Origin: Yanghanlia sp047501535
Lineage (GTDB): Bacteria > Pseudomonadota > Gammaproteobacteria > Burkholderiales > Burkholderiaceae_B
Length of the DNA stretch: 64,000 nt
Direction: 5' to 3'
Assembly: GCF_047501535.1 (NCBI RefSeq)
Contig: NZ_JAZDRJ010000007.1
Coordinates: 62,001 to 126,000, forward strand
This document shows, piece by piece, positions 52,223-61,544 of this stretch. The position numbers and the translations under genes are program-made. Position 1 is the first letter of the stretch. Each line of letters begins with the position of its first letter. Below the pieces are notes generated by a model. It was not told the DNA's origin. It searched no databases and saw only the letters and a program-made list of their open reading frames with translations.

Positions 52223-53488
52223 TCAGCCACGCAGGGCTTTGGCCAGAATGTGCAGGCCTTCGTCCAGCACAGCGTCTTCGATTGTCAGCGGGAAGAGGAA
52301 GCGGATGACATTGCCATGACTGCCGCAGCTCAAGAGAATGAGCCCATTTTCCATGGCGCGTTGCTGCACCTGACGTGTGAAGTCGGCGTCGGGTTGCTTG
52401 CTGTCCGGCTTCTGGAACTCCACGGCAACCATGGCGCCCAGGCCGCGTATGTCGGCAATCTGAGGCACCGCCACACGCAGGGATTCCAACGTGTTGCGCA
52501 AGCGTTCGCCAAGGTCGTTGGCGCGCGAGACCAGCGATTCATCTTCGATGATATCCAGCACTGCCAAGGCCGAAGCCAGGGCCAGCGGGTTGCCCGCATA
52601 GGTGCCGCCCAAGCCGCCAATGGGAGCGGCGTCCATGACTTCCGCGCGCCCGCACACGGCTGACAATGGCATGCCGCCGGCCAGGCTCTTGGCCATGGTG
52701 ATGAGGTCGGGGACGACCCCGGCGTGCTCGACGGCAAACATGCGTCCGGTGCGTGCAAAGCCCGTCTGAACTTCGTCGGCGATCAGCAAAATGCCGTGTT
52801 CGTCGCAGATGCGGCGCAGGGCTTGCAGGAATTCGGCTGGTGCGACATTGAAGCCGCCTTCGCCTTGCACAGGCTCGATGATGATGGCCGCAACACGCGC
52901 CGGATCAATGTCGTTCTGGAACAGGAAGTCCAGCCCGGCAAGGGCGTCTTCCACACTGATGCCATGCAAGGCGTTGGGGAAGGGCGCATGGTGGATTTCG
53001 GCGGGGAAGGGGCCGAAGCCGGCCTTGTAGGGATGGACCTTGCCCGTTAAAGCCATGCCCAGCAGGGTGCGGCCATGGAACGCCCCTGAAAAAGCAATGA
53101 CGCCGCTGCGGCCCGTTGCAGCGCGGGCGATTTTCACCGCGTTCTCAACCGCTTCGGCGCCGGTAGTGAAGAAGCCTGTTTTCTTGGCGTGGTCGCCCGG
53201 GGTGAGCGCATTGATTTTTTCTGCGAGCTCGATGTAAGCGTGGTAGGGCGCAACCTGGAAGGCAGTGTGGGTGAAACGTTCGAGCTGTTTGCTGATGGCT
53301 TCAATGATGCGAGGGTGGCGATGCCCCGTATTATTGACAGCGATGCCCGCCGCGAAATCAATGTAGCGGTTGCCGTCGGTATCCCAGATTTCGGCATTTT
53401 GCGCCCGCTCTGCGTAGAAGCTGCAAGTAATGCCAATGCCATTCGGAATAGCGTTGCGCTGGCGTTGCGGCCAGTTGTGCTGAGTCAT
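52223..53488 (-). CDS. gabT: 4-aminobutyrate aminotransferase (class III)
   Basis: PLP-dependent transaminase converting GABA and 2-oxoglutarate to succinate semialdehyde and glutamate. The 421-aa protein matches GabT/PuuE: FFTTGAEAVENAVKIARAATGR, SGAFHGRTLLGMALTGKV, EPVQGEGGFNVAP, LIADEVQTGFARTGRMF, and the PLP lysine in TMAKSLAGGMPLSAV. AGGAGTGA gives a strong ribosome site for ATG 53488. It leads the aminotransferase-importer operon and is divergent from a MocR-type regulator. No succinate-semialdehyde dehydrogenase gene is adjacent. Confidence 0.9.
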   Translation of the reverse strand: MTQHNWPQRQRNAIPNGIGITCSFYAERAQNAEIWDTDGNRYIDFAAGIAVNNTGHRHPRIIEAISKQLERFTHTAFQVAPYHAYIELAEKINALTPGDHAKKTGFFTTGAEAVENAVKIARAATGRSGVIAFSGAFHGRTLLGMALTGKVHPYKAGFGPFPAEIHHAPFPNALHGISVEDALAGLDFLFQNDIDPARVAAIIIEPVQGEGGFNVAPAEFLQALRRICDEHGILLIADEVQTGFARTGRMFAVEHAGVVPDLITMAKSLAGGMPLSAVCGRAEVMDAAPIGGLGGTYAGNPLALASALAVLDIIEDESLVSRANDLGERLRNTLESLRVAVPQIADIRGLGAMVAVEFQKPDSKQPDADFTRQVQQRAMENGLILLSCGSHGNVIRFLFPLTIEDAVLDEGLHILAKALRG

Positions 53489-53593
53489 GTCTCACTCCTA
53501 AGAGGATTTGTATCTTTTTATGTATGGCCAAACTATAGAGTTTCTGTGGTCTACAATAAAGGTCCATTTATTAAAATTTAATAGGGCCAATTT
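53489..53593. promoter_or_regulatory. Divergent promoter region between gabT and the MocR gene
   Basis: The 105-bp gap is AT-rich compared with its surroundings. A minus-strand -10 candidate TATAGT (53532-53537) with TTTATT 17 nt upstream could serve gabT. A plus-strand TACAAT (53552-53557) could serve the regulator but has a poor -35. MocR/GabR proteins usually bind such shared regions; I could not identify the operator. Confidence 0.35.
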
Positions 53594-55087
53594 TTGAATC
53601 CGCGTGCATTGAGCGAGTGGTTGCAGCAATGGTTCCGCAGGAAATCAGGCGAACCTGCTTACCGGCAGCTTTATCGTCTGTTGCGTCAAGGTATTCTGGA
53701 AGGTCATGTGCGGGCAGGAACCCGTTTGCCTGCGAGTCGGGAATTAGCGGGGGATCTCGCCATTTCCCGTAATACGGTTCTGCAAGCCTACGAACAATTA
53801 GCAGAAGAAGGCTATGTCTCGGCCGCCGTTGGCCGCGGAACTTTCGTCGAAGATATCAGCCACGACTTACCCGTTGAGGCGGCGCCTGTGGGTGCGGGCT
53901 CCGAGGTCGATCCCACCGTGGGCGAGAGCCGCAACCTATCCAAGCGCGGAGAACGGTTGATGGCGTCTCTGGGCTATTCCGAGCGCCAGCATGGCGCCTT
54001 TATGGCGGGCGTACCCGATGTGACAGAATTCCCGGTGCAGCAGTGGTTGCGTATTCATAACCGGCATTGGCGTAAGCTGCGGCCCGAACTTCTTAGCTAT
54101 GCGCCTTCAGGGGGTTATCCGCCCCTACGGCAAGCACTCAGCGATTACTTGCGTGCGTCCCGGTCAGTCAATGGGGATGCCGGTCAGGTTCTGGTGACCT
54201 CCGGTATTCATCAGGCTTTGGATATCGTGACACGGCTGCTGTGCGACCCCGGCGACAGGGTCTGGGTGGAAGATCCGGCCTACTGGGGGATACGCAATAT
54301 TCTGCTTTCCCATGGCCTGGATGTGGTCGGCATTCCAGTGGATTCTGAAGGAATGAATCCGACCAATGAGCAGATGCGCCAGCCCCCGCGCCTGATTGTG
54401 GTGACACCGTCGCACCAGTACCCGCTGGGCGTGGTAATGAGCTTGGCGCGGCGGCGGCGAATTCTCGAATATGCCCGTCAACACAATTGTTGGGTTCTTG
54501 AGGACGATTACGACAGCGATTTCCGGTACGGGGCGCGGCCTTTGCCATCCTTGCAAGGCTTGGATGAAGCGGCTCTCGTCATTTACGCGGGCAGCTTCAG
54601 CAAAACGCTCTATCCAGGTTTGCGCCTGGGCTATGCGGTTGCGCCGACGTCAGTGGCCCAAGCCCTGGCTTCCGGCTTGGCTGACCTATTTCGGGAAGGG
54701 CAGTTGATGACGCAGGCCGTGATGGCTGAATTCCTGCGAGAAGGGTTTGTCAGCTCGCATATGCGGCGTATGCGTTCGCTCTATGCGGCCCGGCGCGACC
54801 GTTTAATTGTCGCCGTGCAGGCGCACTACGGGTCACGATTCAAAGTTGTGGGCGATAAAGCCGGGCTGCACCTGGTTTTGGCGCTTCCCGACCACGTGGA
54901 CGATGTCCGTATTTGCCGCGAAGCTTATTTGCGCGGCCTGATGGCTCGCCCGCTTAGCATGTACTACTTGCAGCCAGAGCGGGCGAAGAAGGGGCTGGTT
55001 CTAGGCTATGCCTGTGTACGTGAAGAGGAAATCGGCCCCGCCTTTGCTTTGCTGGCGGGGGTCATCGACACCGAACTTAACGCTTGA
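53594..55087 (+). CDS. MocR/GabR-family PLP-binding transcriptional regulator
   Basis: A GntR winged helix (about 18-88: AYRQLYRLLRQGILEGHV, LPASRELAGDLAISRNTVLQ, VGRGTFVED) is fused to an aminotransferase-like domain (about 120-490). The PLP lysine lies in YAGSFSKTLYPGLRLGYAV. B. subtilis GabR of this family controls gabT in response to GABA; the divergent gabT here fits that role. The 497-aa length is normal. The start is TTG 53594 with AGGG 7 nt upstream. The last 11 bp overlap the end of tex on the other strand. Confidence 0.9.
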   Translation: MNPRALSEWLQQWFRRKSGEPAYRQLYRLLRQGILEGHVRAGTRLPASRELAGDLAISRNTVLQAYEQLAEEGYVSAAVGRGTFVEDISHDLPVEAAPVGAGSEVDPTVGESRNLSKRGERLMASLGYSERQHGAFMAGVPDVTEFPVQQWLRIHNRHWRKLRPELLSYAPSGGYPPLRQALSDYLRASRSVNGDAGQVLVTSGIHQALDIVTRLLCDPGDRVWVEDPAYWGIRNILLSHGLDVVGIPVDSEGMNPTNEQMRQPPRLIVVTPSHQYPLGVVMSLARRRRILEYARQHNCWVLEDDYDSDFRYGARPLPSLQGLDEAALVIYAGSFSKTLYPGLRLGYAVAPTSVAQALASGLADLFREGQLMTQAVMAEFLREGFVSSHMRRMRSLYAARRDRLIVAVQAHYGSRFKVVGDKAGLHLVLALPDHVDDVRICREAYLRGLMARPLSMYYLQPERAKKGLVLGYACVREEEIGPAFALLAGVIDTELNA

Positions 55088-57470
55088 GTTTGGCAAAGGC
55101 CGCAGCCATGGCGCCGGAGGGTTCCGGACGGGCCTCGCGCCCGCCGTTGCGCCCCGCGCCCCGGCGCTCGCCCGCCTGGGACCGGCCGCCTCGTGACGGC
55201 CGCGCAGTGTCGCTATCTCCGCCTCGCCTTACCGGTGCAGAATCATCGTTCAAACGCATGGTCAGGCCAATGCGCTTACGCGCCACATCCACTTCCTGCA
55301 CTTTCACCTTTACGGTTTGCCCCACGCGCACAACGTCGCGCGGATCTTTCACAAAGGAGTCAGACAAGGCTGAAATATGCACCAACCCGTCCTGATGCAC
55401 GCCTACATCAACAAACGCGCCGAAGTTGGCGACGTTAGTCACCACGCCTTCCAGAATCATGCCGGGCGTAAGGTCTTGAATGGTGTTGACGCCTTCCATG
55501 AATTGCGCTGTCTTGAACTCGGGCCGCGGGTCGCGCCCGGGTTTCTCAAGTTCAGAGAATATGTCCTTGACGGTGGGCAGGCCAAAGCGTTCGTCTGTGA
55601 AATCTGATGGTGACAAACCCTTCAGTGCGCCGGCCTTGCCCATGATGCTGCGTGCGTCGGCCTGGATGCGTGACAGAATACGTTCCACCACGGGATAGGC
55701 TTCCGGGTGAACGGCAGAAGCATCCAGAGGGTTGTCGCCATCGGGAATACGCAGAAAACCGGCAGCTTGTTCAAAGGCTTTTTCGCCAAAACGCGGCACC
55801 TTCATCAAGGCCTTACGGTTGGGGAAGGCGCCGCTTTCATTTCGGTAAGCCACGATGTTGCGGGCCAGCCCGGCGTTTAAGCCCGACACCTGAGCCAGCA
55901 GCGGGGCAGATGCCGTATTGACGTTGACTCCGACCGCGTTCACGCAATCTTCAATAACAGCGTCCAATGAGCGGGCCAGTTCACGTTGATTGACATCGTG
56001 TTGATATTGGCCCACGCCAATCGCTTTGGGTTCGATCTTGACCAGTTCCGCCAGGGGGTCTTGCAGGCGGCGGGCAATCGACACCGCGCCACGCAGGCTG
56101 ACATCCAGGTCAGGAAATTCCAGGGCGGCCAGCTCGGACGCCGAATACACCGATGCACCGGACTCAGACACCACAATGCGGGTCAGCCCCAGTTCGGGGT
56201 GAGCCTGCTGCAAGTCGGCGACCAGTTTTTCTGTTTCGCGCGACGCAGTGCCGTTGCCGATGGCAACCAGCTCAATATTGTGTCGTTTAGCCAGGGTGGC
56301 TAGTGTGCGCAGGCTCCCCTCGCGGTCGCGACGCGGTTCAAAGGGAAAGATGGTGGCGGTATCCAGCAGTTTTCCTGTTGGGTCGATGGCGCAGACTTTC
56401 ACGCCGGTGCGAATGCCTGGGTCCAGCCCTAACACCGCTTTGGGGCCGGCCGGCGCAGCCAGCAGCAGGTCTTTTAGGTTGGCCGCAAACACGCGAATGG
56501 CTTCTTCTTCTGCTGATTCGCGCAGGCGGGTAATGAATTCCGTTTCGAAAGAGGTCAATAGCTTGACTCGCCATGTCCAGCGACACACTTCGCCCAGCCA
56601 GCGCTCGCGTGCGGGCGCCTGGAGGTCGAAACGGGCGTCCAGCTTGAGGTGTTCGGCAATCCGGCTAATGCAAGGATGCGGCGCCTGCTCTTCAAGCTCG
56701 GCTTCCAAGCCGATGCGCAGGTCAAGCACGCCTTGCTGGCGGCCACGCAGCAGGGCCAGTACACGATGAGAGGGCAGGCTGCGCAAACGCTCGCTGAACT
56801 CAAACCAGTCGCGGAAATTCGCGCCTTCTTCTTCCTTGCCTTCCACAACCTTGGAATATAGCAAGCCGGTGTTCCAAAGGTAGTCGCGCAGGTTGGCCAG
56901 CAGGTCTGCGTCTTCTGCGTAACGTTCAGCCAGAATGTCGCGAGCGCCATCCAATGCCGCCTTGGCATCGGTGATCTTGGCTTCGGGGTTCAGATAGCCT
57001 TCGGCCAGTTCGGCTGGGTCGCAGCCTGGTTGCGCCAGGATGGCGTCGGCCAAGGGTTCCAGCCCGGCTTCACGGGCGATCTGGGCGCGCGTGCGACGCT
57101 TGGGCTTGTAAGGGGCGTAAAGGTCTTCCAGCCGCTGCTTGGCGTCGGCTGCTTCGATTTCCACCTGCAACTGAGGCGTCAGCTTGCCCTGGCTATGAAT
57201 GGACTCAAGAATGGCGGTGCGGCGAGCCTCAAGTTCTCGCACATAAATCAACCGTACTTCCAGATTCCGCAACACCGTGTCATCCAGCCCGCCGGTCACT
57301 TCTTTACGGTAGCGGGCGATAAATGGAACGGTGGCCCCTTCGTCAAGCAATTGCACCGTGGCGGCAATCTGTGCCGGACGCACGGCCAGTTCATCAGCAA
57401 GCTGCTCAATGATGCGGGCGGGGTCAGAGGAGAAATCCGGTGTCGCTTCAGGCGTTTCAGGGTGATTCAT
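55077..57470 (-). CDS. tex: Tex-family RNA-binding protein
   Basis: Transcription accessory protein, 797 aa, related to eukaryotic Spt6. The order is an N-terminal helical domain (IEQLADELAVRPAQIAATVQ, FIARYRKE), a YqgF/RNase H-like domain (AVLGLDPGIRTGVKVC), helix-hairpin-helix elements (LNAGLARNIVAYRNESGAF) and a C-terminal S1 domain (VVTNVANFGAFVDVGVHQDG). A basic Arg/Gly-rich tail ends the protein. ATG 57470 is chosen over an upstream in-frame codon at 57566 because the family begins close to it. It converges with the MocR gene and is divergent from the helicase gene. Confidence 0.95.
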   Translation of the reverse strand: MNHPETPEATPDFSSDPARIIEQLADELAVRPAQIAATVQLLDEGATVPFIARYRKEVTGGLDDTVLRNLEVRLIYVRELEARRTAILESIHSQGKLTPQLQVEIEAADAKQRLEDLYAPYKPKRRTRAQIAREAGLEPLADAILAQPGCDPAELAEGYLNPEAKITDAKAALDGARDILAERYAEDADLLANLRDYLWNTGLLYSKVVEGKEEEGANFRDWFEFSERLRSLPSHRVLALLRGRQQGVLDLRIGLEAELEEQAPHPCISRIAEHLKLDARFDLQAPARERWLGEVCRWTWRVKLLTSFETEFITRLRESAEEEAIRVFAANLKDLLLAAPAGPKAVLGLDPGIRTGVKVCAIDPTGKLLDTATIFPFEPRRDREGSLRTLATLAKRHNIELVAIGNGTASRETEKLVADLQQAHPELGLTRIVVSESGASVYSASELAALEFPDLDVSLRGAVSIARRLQDPLAELVKIEPKAIGVGQYQHDVNQRELARSLDAVIEDCVNAVGVNVNTASAPLLAQVSGLNAGLARNIVAYRNESGAFPNRKALMKVPRFGEKAFEQAAGFLRIPDGDNPLDASAVHPEAYPVVERILSRIQADARSIMGKAGALKGLSPSDFTDERFGLPTVKDIFSELEKPGRDPRPEFKTAQFMEGVNTIQDLTPGMILEGVVTNVANFGAFVDVGVHQDGLVHISALSDSFVKDPRDVVRVGQTVKVKVQEVDVARKRIGLTMRLNDDSAPVRRGGDSDTARPSRGGRSQAGERRGAGRNGGREARPEPSGAMAAAFAKLKR

Positions 57471-57572
57471 GTTTCTTTTATTCAAAGCAGAGAACGGAGC
57501 ATTTTGCCATAAGGCGGATTTATGCATCTCGCATTTCGCGCCGGATTTTCTTGGCGGCGTTATCATTCCGCC

Positions 57573-59591
57573 ATGTTCGCTCTAGATCTCGACCACATAT
57601 TTTCTCCACAAGGCCCCTTGGCGGCGGCCGACCCTGGTTATCGCCCGCGCGAAGCGCAGCTGGAAATGGCGCGTGCCATAGAAGAAGCCATTCGTGACCG
57701 GGCGACGCTGGTGGCCGAGGCAGGCACGGGTACGGGTAAAACTTGGGCTTATCTGGTGCCCGCCTTCCTGAGCGGCGTAAAAGTCTTGGTATCGACGGGC
57801 ACGCGTACCTTGCAGGACCAATTGTTCCGACGCGACCTGCCACGCTTGCGTAAGGCGCTGGAGTTGCCCATCACGGTTGCTCTGCTGAAAGGTCGGGGCA
57901 ATTATGTGTGCCACTACCACTTGGAACGCCTGCAGCAGGACGATCGCGCTTTGCGTTCCCGCAGCGAGATCTCGCAGCTGCGCGCCATTACGGTGTTTGC
58001 CGGGCGTAGCCGCACGGGTGACCGTAGTGATTTGGCCGAGGTTCCGGAAGATGCAGACATCTGGAGCCGCGTCACTTCCACTCGCGAAAACTGCCTGGGG
58101 CAGGACTGCCCCCATGTCAAAGACTGCTTTGTTCTGAAAGCGCGGCGTCAGGCGCAAGAAGCCGACCTGGTGGTAGTGAATCATGCGCTATTCATGGCTG
58201 ACCTGGCTTTACGGGAAGAAGGGATCACTGATCTCCTGCCCAGTGTGGATGTCGTCGTGTTTGATGAAGCCCATCAATTGCCGGATGTTGCAACGCGCTT
58301 TCTTGGTACGAGTGTGTCAGCGCATCAGTTATTGGATCTTTGCCGCGCCATACAGGCTGCCGGGCTGGCCTATGCTCGAGAGTCCACCAACTGGGCGCAG
58401 GCAGCCGGTACGGTAGAAACGGCAGTGCGTGAATTACGGCTGGCTTCGGCAGCCGTGGCGAGCATGCCGGGACAGAAGGCCACTTTTTACGCCATACCTG
58501 ATCCAGAGCCGTTTGATCAGGCACTGGACGATTTGTTGCAGGCTCTGGATCGCGTCATCGCCCTACTGGGGGTGGTGGCGGAAAAGCATCCCGACCTGAT
58601 GGCAGCTTCGCGCACGGCGCTCGAATTGCGAGCGCGTTTGTTCCAATGGAGCCAGCCAGATCGCGACGGTAACGATGCTTTGGCTGACAGCCGCAGCGAA
58701 GCAGGCGAAGCCGTGCGCTGGCTCGAACAGGGCACACACCACATGCGCATGCATAGTGCGCCGCTTTCCGTAGCCAAAATTTTCTCGCGCTACCGCTCTA
58801 AAGGGCAGGCGTGGGTGATGACGTCCGCCACACTTTCAGTTCATGGCGATTTCGGCCATTTCACGCGCCAATTAGGGTTGTGGGAAGCACGTACCGCACG
58901 ATGGGAGTCGCCTTTCGACTATCAGACTCAAGGGCTGTTGTGCGTGCCTGCCGGTTTGCCGGAAGCGCATTCGCGTGAGTTCAATCCGCGTTTTGCCGAT
59001 TTGTTATTGCCGCTGATTCAGGCCTGCCCAGGCGGTGTGTTGGTTTTATGCACGACACTGCGTTCGGTAGACCATCTTGCTGATCTGCTGCAAGAACATT
59101 TTGAAGACCATGATATCGACCGGCCATTGTTGCGTCAGGGTCAGATGTCGCGTCGCATGTTGCTGGAACGCTTCGCTCAGGCGCGTAATGCGGTCTTGGT
59201 GGGCAGCGCCAGTTTCTGGGAAGGTATTGATGTGCCGGGTGATGCCCTGACGCTGGTGGCCATCGACAAACTGCCGTTTGCGCCGCCCGACGATCCAGTA
59301 CTGGAAGCCCGCTTACGGGCCTGCCGGGAGCGCGGCGGCAACCCCTTTATGGAATATCAGCTTCCCGAGGCCGCAATTGCATTGAAGCAAGGGGCAGGGC
59401 GTTTGATTCGTACCGAGCGTGATTGGGGTGTGTTGCTAGTTGCCGACGCCCGCATGGTGGAAAAGCGCTACGGGCGGTTGCTATGGCGTGGCTTGCCGCC
59501 GTTTGCCCGGACCCGTGACACGGCCCAGGCGCAAGCTTTTTTGGAGCGTGGAGCCAAGCAGGCCCAACCGGGCCCAACCGGGCCTGAATGA
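57573..59591 (+). CDS. ATP-dependent helicase, DinG/YoaA family
   Basis: Superfamily 2 iron-sulfur helicase, 672 aa, of the XPD-like DinG/YoaA group acting on DNA damage or replication intermediates. Walker A GTGTGKT lies at 51-57 and the DEAH box in VVFDEAHQLPDVA. The four cluster cysteines are visible in GNYVC and in ENCLGQDCPHVKDC, so a [4Fe-4S] cluster is expected. Motif VI is QGAGRLIRTERD. ATG 57573 is chosen; the open frame reaches 57522 without support. Distinguishing DinG from YoaA needs alignment. Confidence 0.92.
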   Translation: MFALDLDHIFSPQGPLAAADPGYRPREAQLEMARAIEEAIRDRATLVAEAGTGTGKTWAYLVPAFLSGVKVLVSTGTRTLQDQLFRRDLPRLRKALELPITVALLKGRGNYVCHYHLERLQQDDRALRSRSEISQLRAITVFAGRSRTGDRSDLAEVPEDADIWSRVTSTRENCLGQDCPHVKDCFVLKARRQAQEADLVVVNHALFMADLALREEGITDLLPSVDVVVFDEAHQLPDVATRFLGTSVSAHQLLDLCRAIQAAGLAYARESTNWAQAAGTVETAVRELRLASAAVASMPGQKATFYAIPDPEPFDQALDDLLQALDRVIALLGVVAEKHPDLMAASRTALELRARLFQWSQPDRDGNDALADSRSEAGEAVRWLEQGTHHMRMHSAPLSVAKIFSRYRSKGQAWVMTSATLSVHGDFGHFTRQLGLWEARTARWESPFDYQTQGLLCVPAGLPEAHSREFNPRFADLLLPLIQACPGGVLVLCTTLRSVDHLADLLQEHFEDHDIDRPLLRQGQMSRRMLLERFAQARNAVLVGSASFWEGIDVPGDALTLVAIDKLPFAPPDDPVLEARLRACRERGGNPFMEYQLPEAAIALKQGAGRLIRTERDWGVLLVADARMVEKRYGRLLWRGLPPFARTRDTAQAQAFLERGAKQAQPGPTGPE

Positions 59592-59652
59592 CGAAGCTGC
59601 TTCAAAAGGTGCGGCCGCCCTAGCGGGGGCTAAGGCCTAGGCCGACCAGACA

Positions 59653-60483
59653 CTAGAACCAGTTGACTGGGTTCCAGTAGTTAGTGGGTTCGTCCAGCCC
59701 CTGGGTGTAATAGATGCTGTCGGGGAAGTTCAGGTCGAGCACGCGCTTGGCGTCGTCGCGCAGTTCTGCAAGGCCGAGAGCATCGTACGATAAGTACATG
59801 ATGTACAGCGCTTTTTCGGCAATCGGCACGCCTTCGAAGTCGGTGATGACGGTTTGGGCACGGTTGGCGGCAGCCACATAGGCGCCGCGTCGGTAATAGT
59901 ATTCCGCCACATACACTTCGTTGCGAGCAATGGTATCCACCAACCAGGTGAGCCGTTTGCGAGCGTCGGCTGCATAGCGGCTGTCAGGGTAGCGTGCTAT
60001 CAGCTGGTTAAAAGAATCATACGATTCTCGCAGGCCCTTGGGGTCGCGCTCTGCCGGATCTTGTTTGGTGAGATGACTGAAGGCGGCGCTGGGGGGGGTG
60101 AAAGTGATCAGCCCCTTCAGGTACAGCATGTAGTCACTGCCCGGATGGTTAGGATATTGCTGCTCAAAACGGTCGATGGCAGCCAGAGCCTGTTCCGGCT
60201 CGTCGTCTTTCCAGTTGATATACGCTTGGTCGATCAGGGCCTGCTGGGCATAGGTGCCAAAGGGGTAGCGTGCCTCAATGGCTTCCAGTCGCGTACGCGC
60301 AGTTTTCCAACTGCCTGAGCTCATGGCTTCGCGCGCATCGCGATACAAGCGCTCAGCGGTCCAGCCTGCAGTGGGATCCAGTTCGGGTTTGGTTGTGCCG
60401 CAGCCAGCGATGAGCGCCGCCATGAAAAACATGAGGGTTGCATGGCGCAACCGGCGTAGGATGGCGGAAAGAGTCGATGTCAC
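59653..60483 (-). CDS. bamD: Outer membrane assembly lipoprotein BamD
   Basis: Essential lipoprotein of the BAM complex that inserts outer-membrane beta-barrels. The 276-aa protein has a signal with lipobox LIAGC (Cys28) and TPR-type repeats: LYRDAREAMSSGSWKTARTR, IEARYPFGTYAQQALIDQAY and DSFNQLIARYPDSRYAADA. The start is GTG 60483, with GAGG 8 nt upstream. It is divergent from rluD across 50 bp, a common arrangement in proteobacteria. Confidence 0.95.
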   Translation of the reverse strand: MTSTLSAILRRLRHATLMFFMAALIAGCGTTKPELDPTAGWTAERLYRDAREAMSSGSWKTARTRLEAIEARYPFGTYAQQALIDQAYINWKDDEPEQALAAIDRFEQQYPNHPGSDYMLYLKGLITFTPPSAAFSHLTKQDPAERDPKGLRESYDSFNQLIARYPDSRYAADARKRLTWLVDTIARNEVYVAEYYYRRGAYVAAANRAQTVITDFEGVPIAEKALYIMYLSYDALGLAELRDDAKRVLDLNFPDSIYYTQGLDEPTNYWNPVNWF

Positions 60484-60533
60484 GTGAGGATCCTCGGTGT
60501 TAGCATAGCGGGCTAATTATATGATCGAACATC

Positions 60534-61544
60534 ATGCGTGACCACGAATCTGAAAGCGACTCCTATATGCCGTCAAATCTTTCTCCTGTCGCTGGGGAAA
60601 CAACAGGCGAACACCAGCTGGCTGAGCCCCTGGTTTTCCGGCTTGGCGTCACGGCAGCGACTGAGCGGCTGGACAAAACGCTTGCCCAGTTGTTGCCCCA
60701 GCACAGTCGTAGTCGCCTGCAGGGCTGGATAGAAAGCGGCCACGTTTTAATGAATGGTCAGCCTGCGAAAATCAGACAGCTTGTGGGGCCCGGCGATATC
60801 ATCCATGTTCAGCCGCAACAAGCGCCTGAAGAGCTTGCTTTTACGGCTGAGCCGCTGGAATTCGGCGTGCTGGAAGAAAGCGAGCATTGGGTCATTGTTG
60901 ATAAACCAGCAGGCATGGTGACCCATCCTGGGGCGGGGAACTGGAGCGGCACCTTGCTTAATGGCTTGTTGTACCGTTACCCCGAACTAGCGCGCGTACC
61001 GCGTGCCGGTATTGTGCATCGCCTCGATAAAGACACCTCCGGCATTTTGGTCGTAGCGCGTACCGAACTGGCCCAGACCAGTCTCGTAAGGCAGTTGCAG
61101 GCTCGCAGCATGCATCGCGAATATCTGGCGCTGGTGCATGGCCGCTTGCAGCAAGCCGGGCGGGTTGATCTTCCGATTGGCCGGGACCCTTCCGTGCCGG
61201 TGCGCATGTCTGCAGAACGGCCGATTGCCCCCAAGCCTGCCGTGACTCACTATATGCCTGTACTGACCGGGGCGGATGCCGAAGGGCATGTCGTGACCAA
61301 ATTGGTTTGTCGGTTGGAAACGGGGCGCACCCATCAAATACGTGTGCACATGGCCAGCTTGCGTCATCCCTTATTGGGCGACACGTTGTACGGTGGAACG
61401 ATGATTAGCGGCGCGGCGCGGCAGATGCTGCATGCGCGCGCCCTGGCCTTTGAAGACCCTGCAGATGGCCGTCTGGTATCCTTTGAGGCAGAGCTTCCTG
61501 AAGATTTCTGCAAGGTCGAGGAATATATCGAATGGGAGGAATGA
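60534..61544 (+). CDS. rluD: 23S rRNA pseudouridine synthase RluD
   Basis: Makes pseudouridines 1911, 1915 and 1917 in helix 69 of 23S rRNA. The 336-aa protein has an N-terminal S4 RNA-binding domain (about 44-100: ERLDKTLAQLLPQHSRSRLQ) and the RluA-type catalytic domain with the active-site Asp in GIVHRLDKDTSGILVVAR, plus LETGRTHQIRVHM. ATG 60534 gives an N-terminal tail of about 30 residues; ATG 60567 is an alternative. The TGA overlaps the pgeF ATG. Confidence 0.95.
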   Translation: MRDHESESDSYMPSNLSPVAGETTGEHQLAEPLVFRLGVTAATERLDKTLAQLLPQHSRSRLQGWIESGHVLMNGQPAKIRQLVGPGDIIHVQPQQAPEELAFTAEPLEFGVLEESEHWVIVDKPAGMVTHPGAGNWSGTLLNGLLYRYPELARVPRAGIVHRLDKDTSGILVVARTELAQTSLVRQLQARSMHREYLALVHGRLQQAGRVDLPIGRDPSVPVRMSAERPIAPKPAVTHYMPVLTGADAEGHVVTKLVCRLETGRTHQIRVHMASLRHPLLGDTLYGGTMISGAARQMLHARALAFEDPADGRLVSFEAELPEDFCKVEEYIEWEE

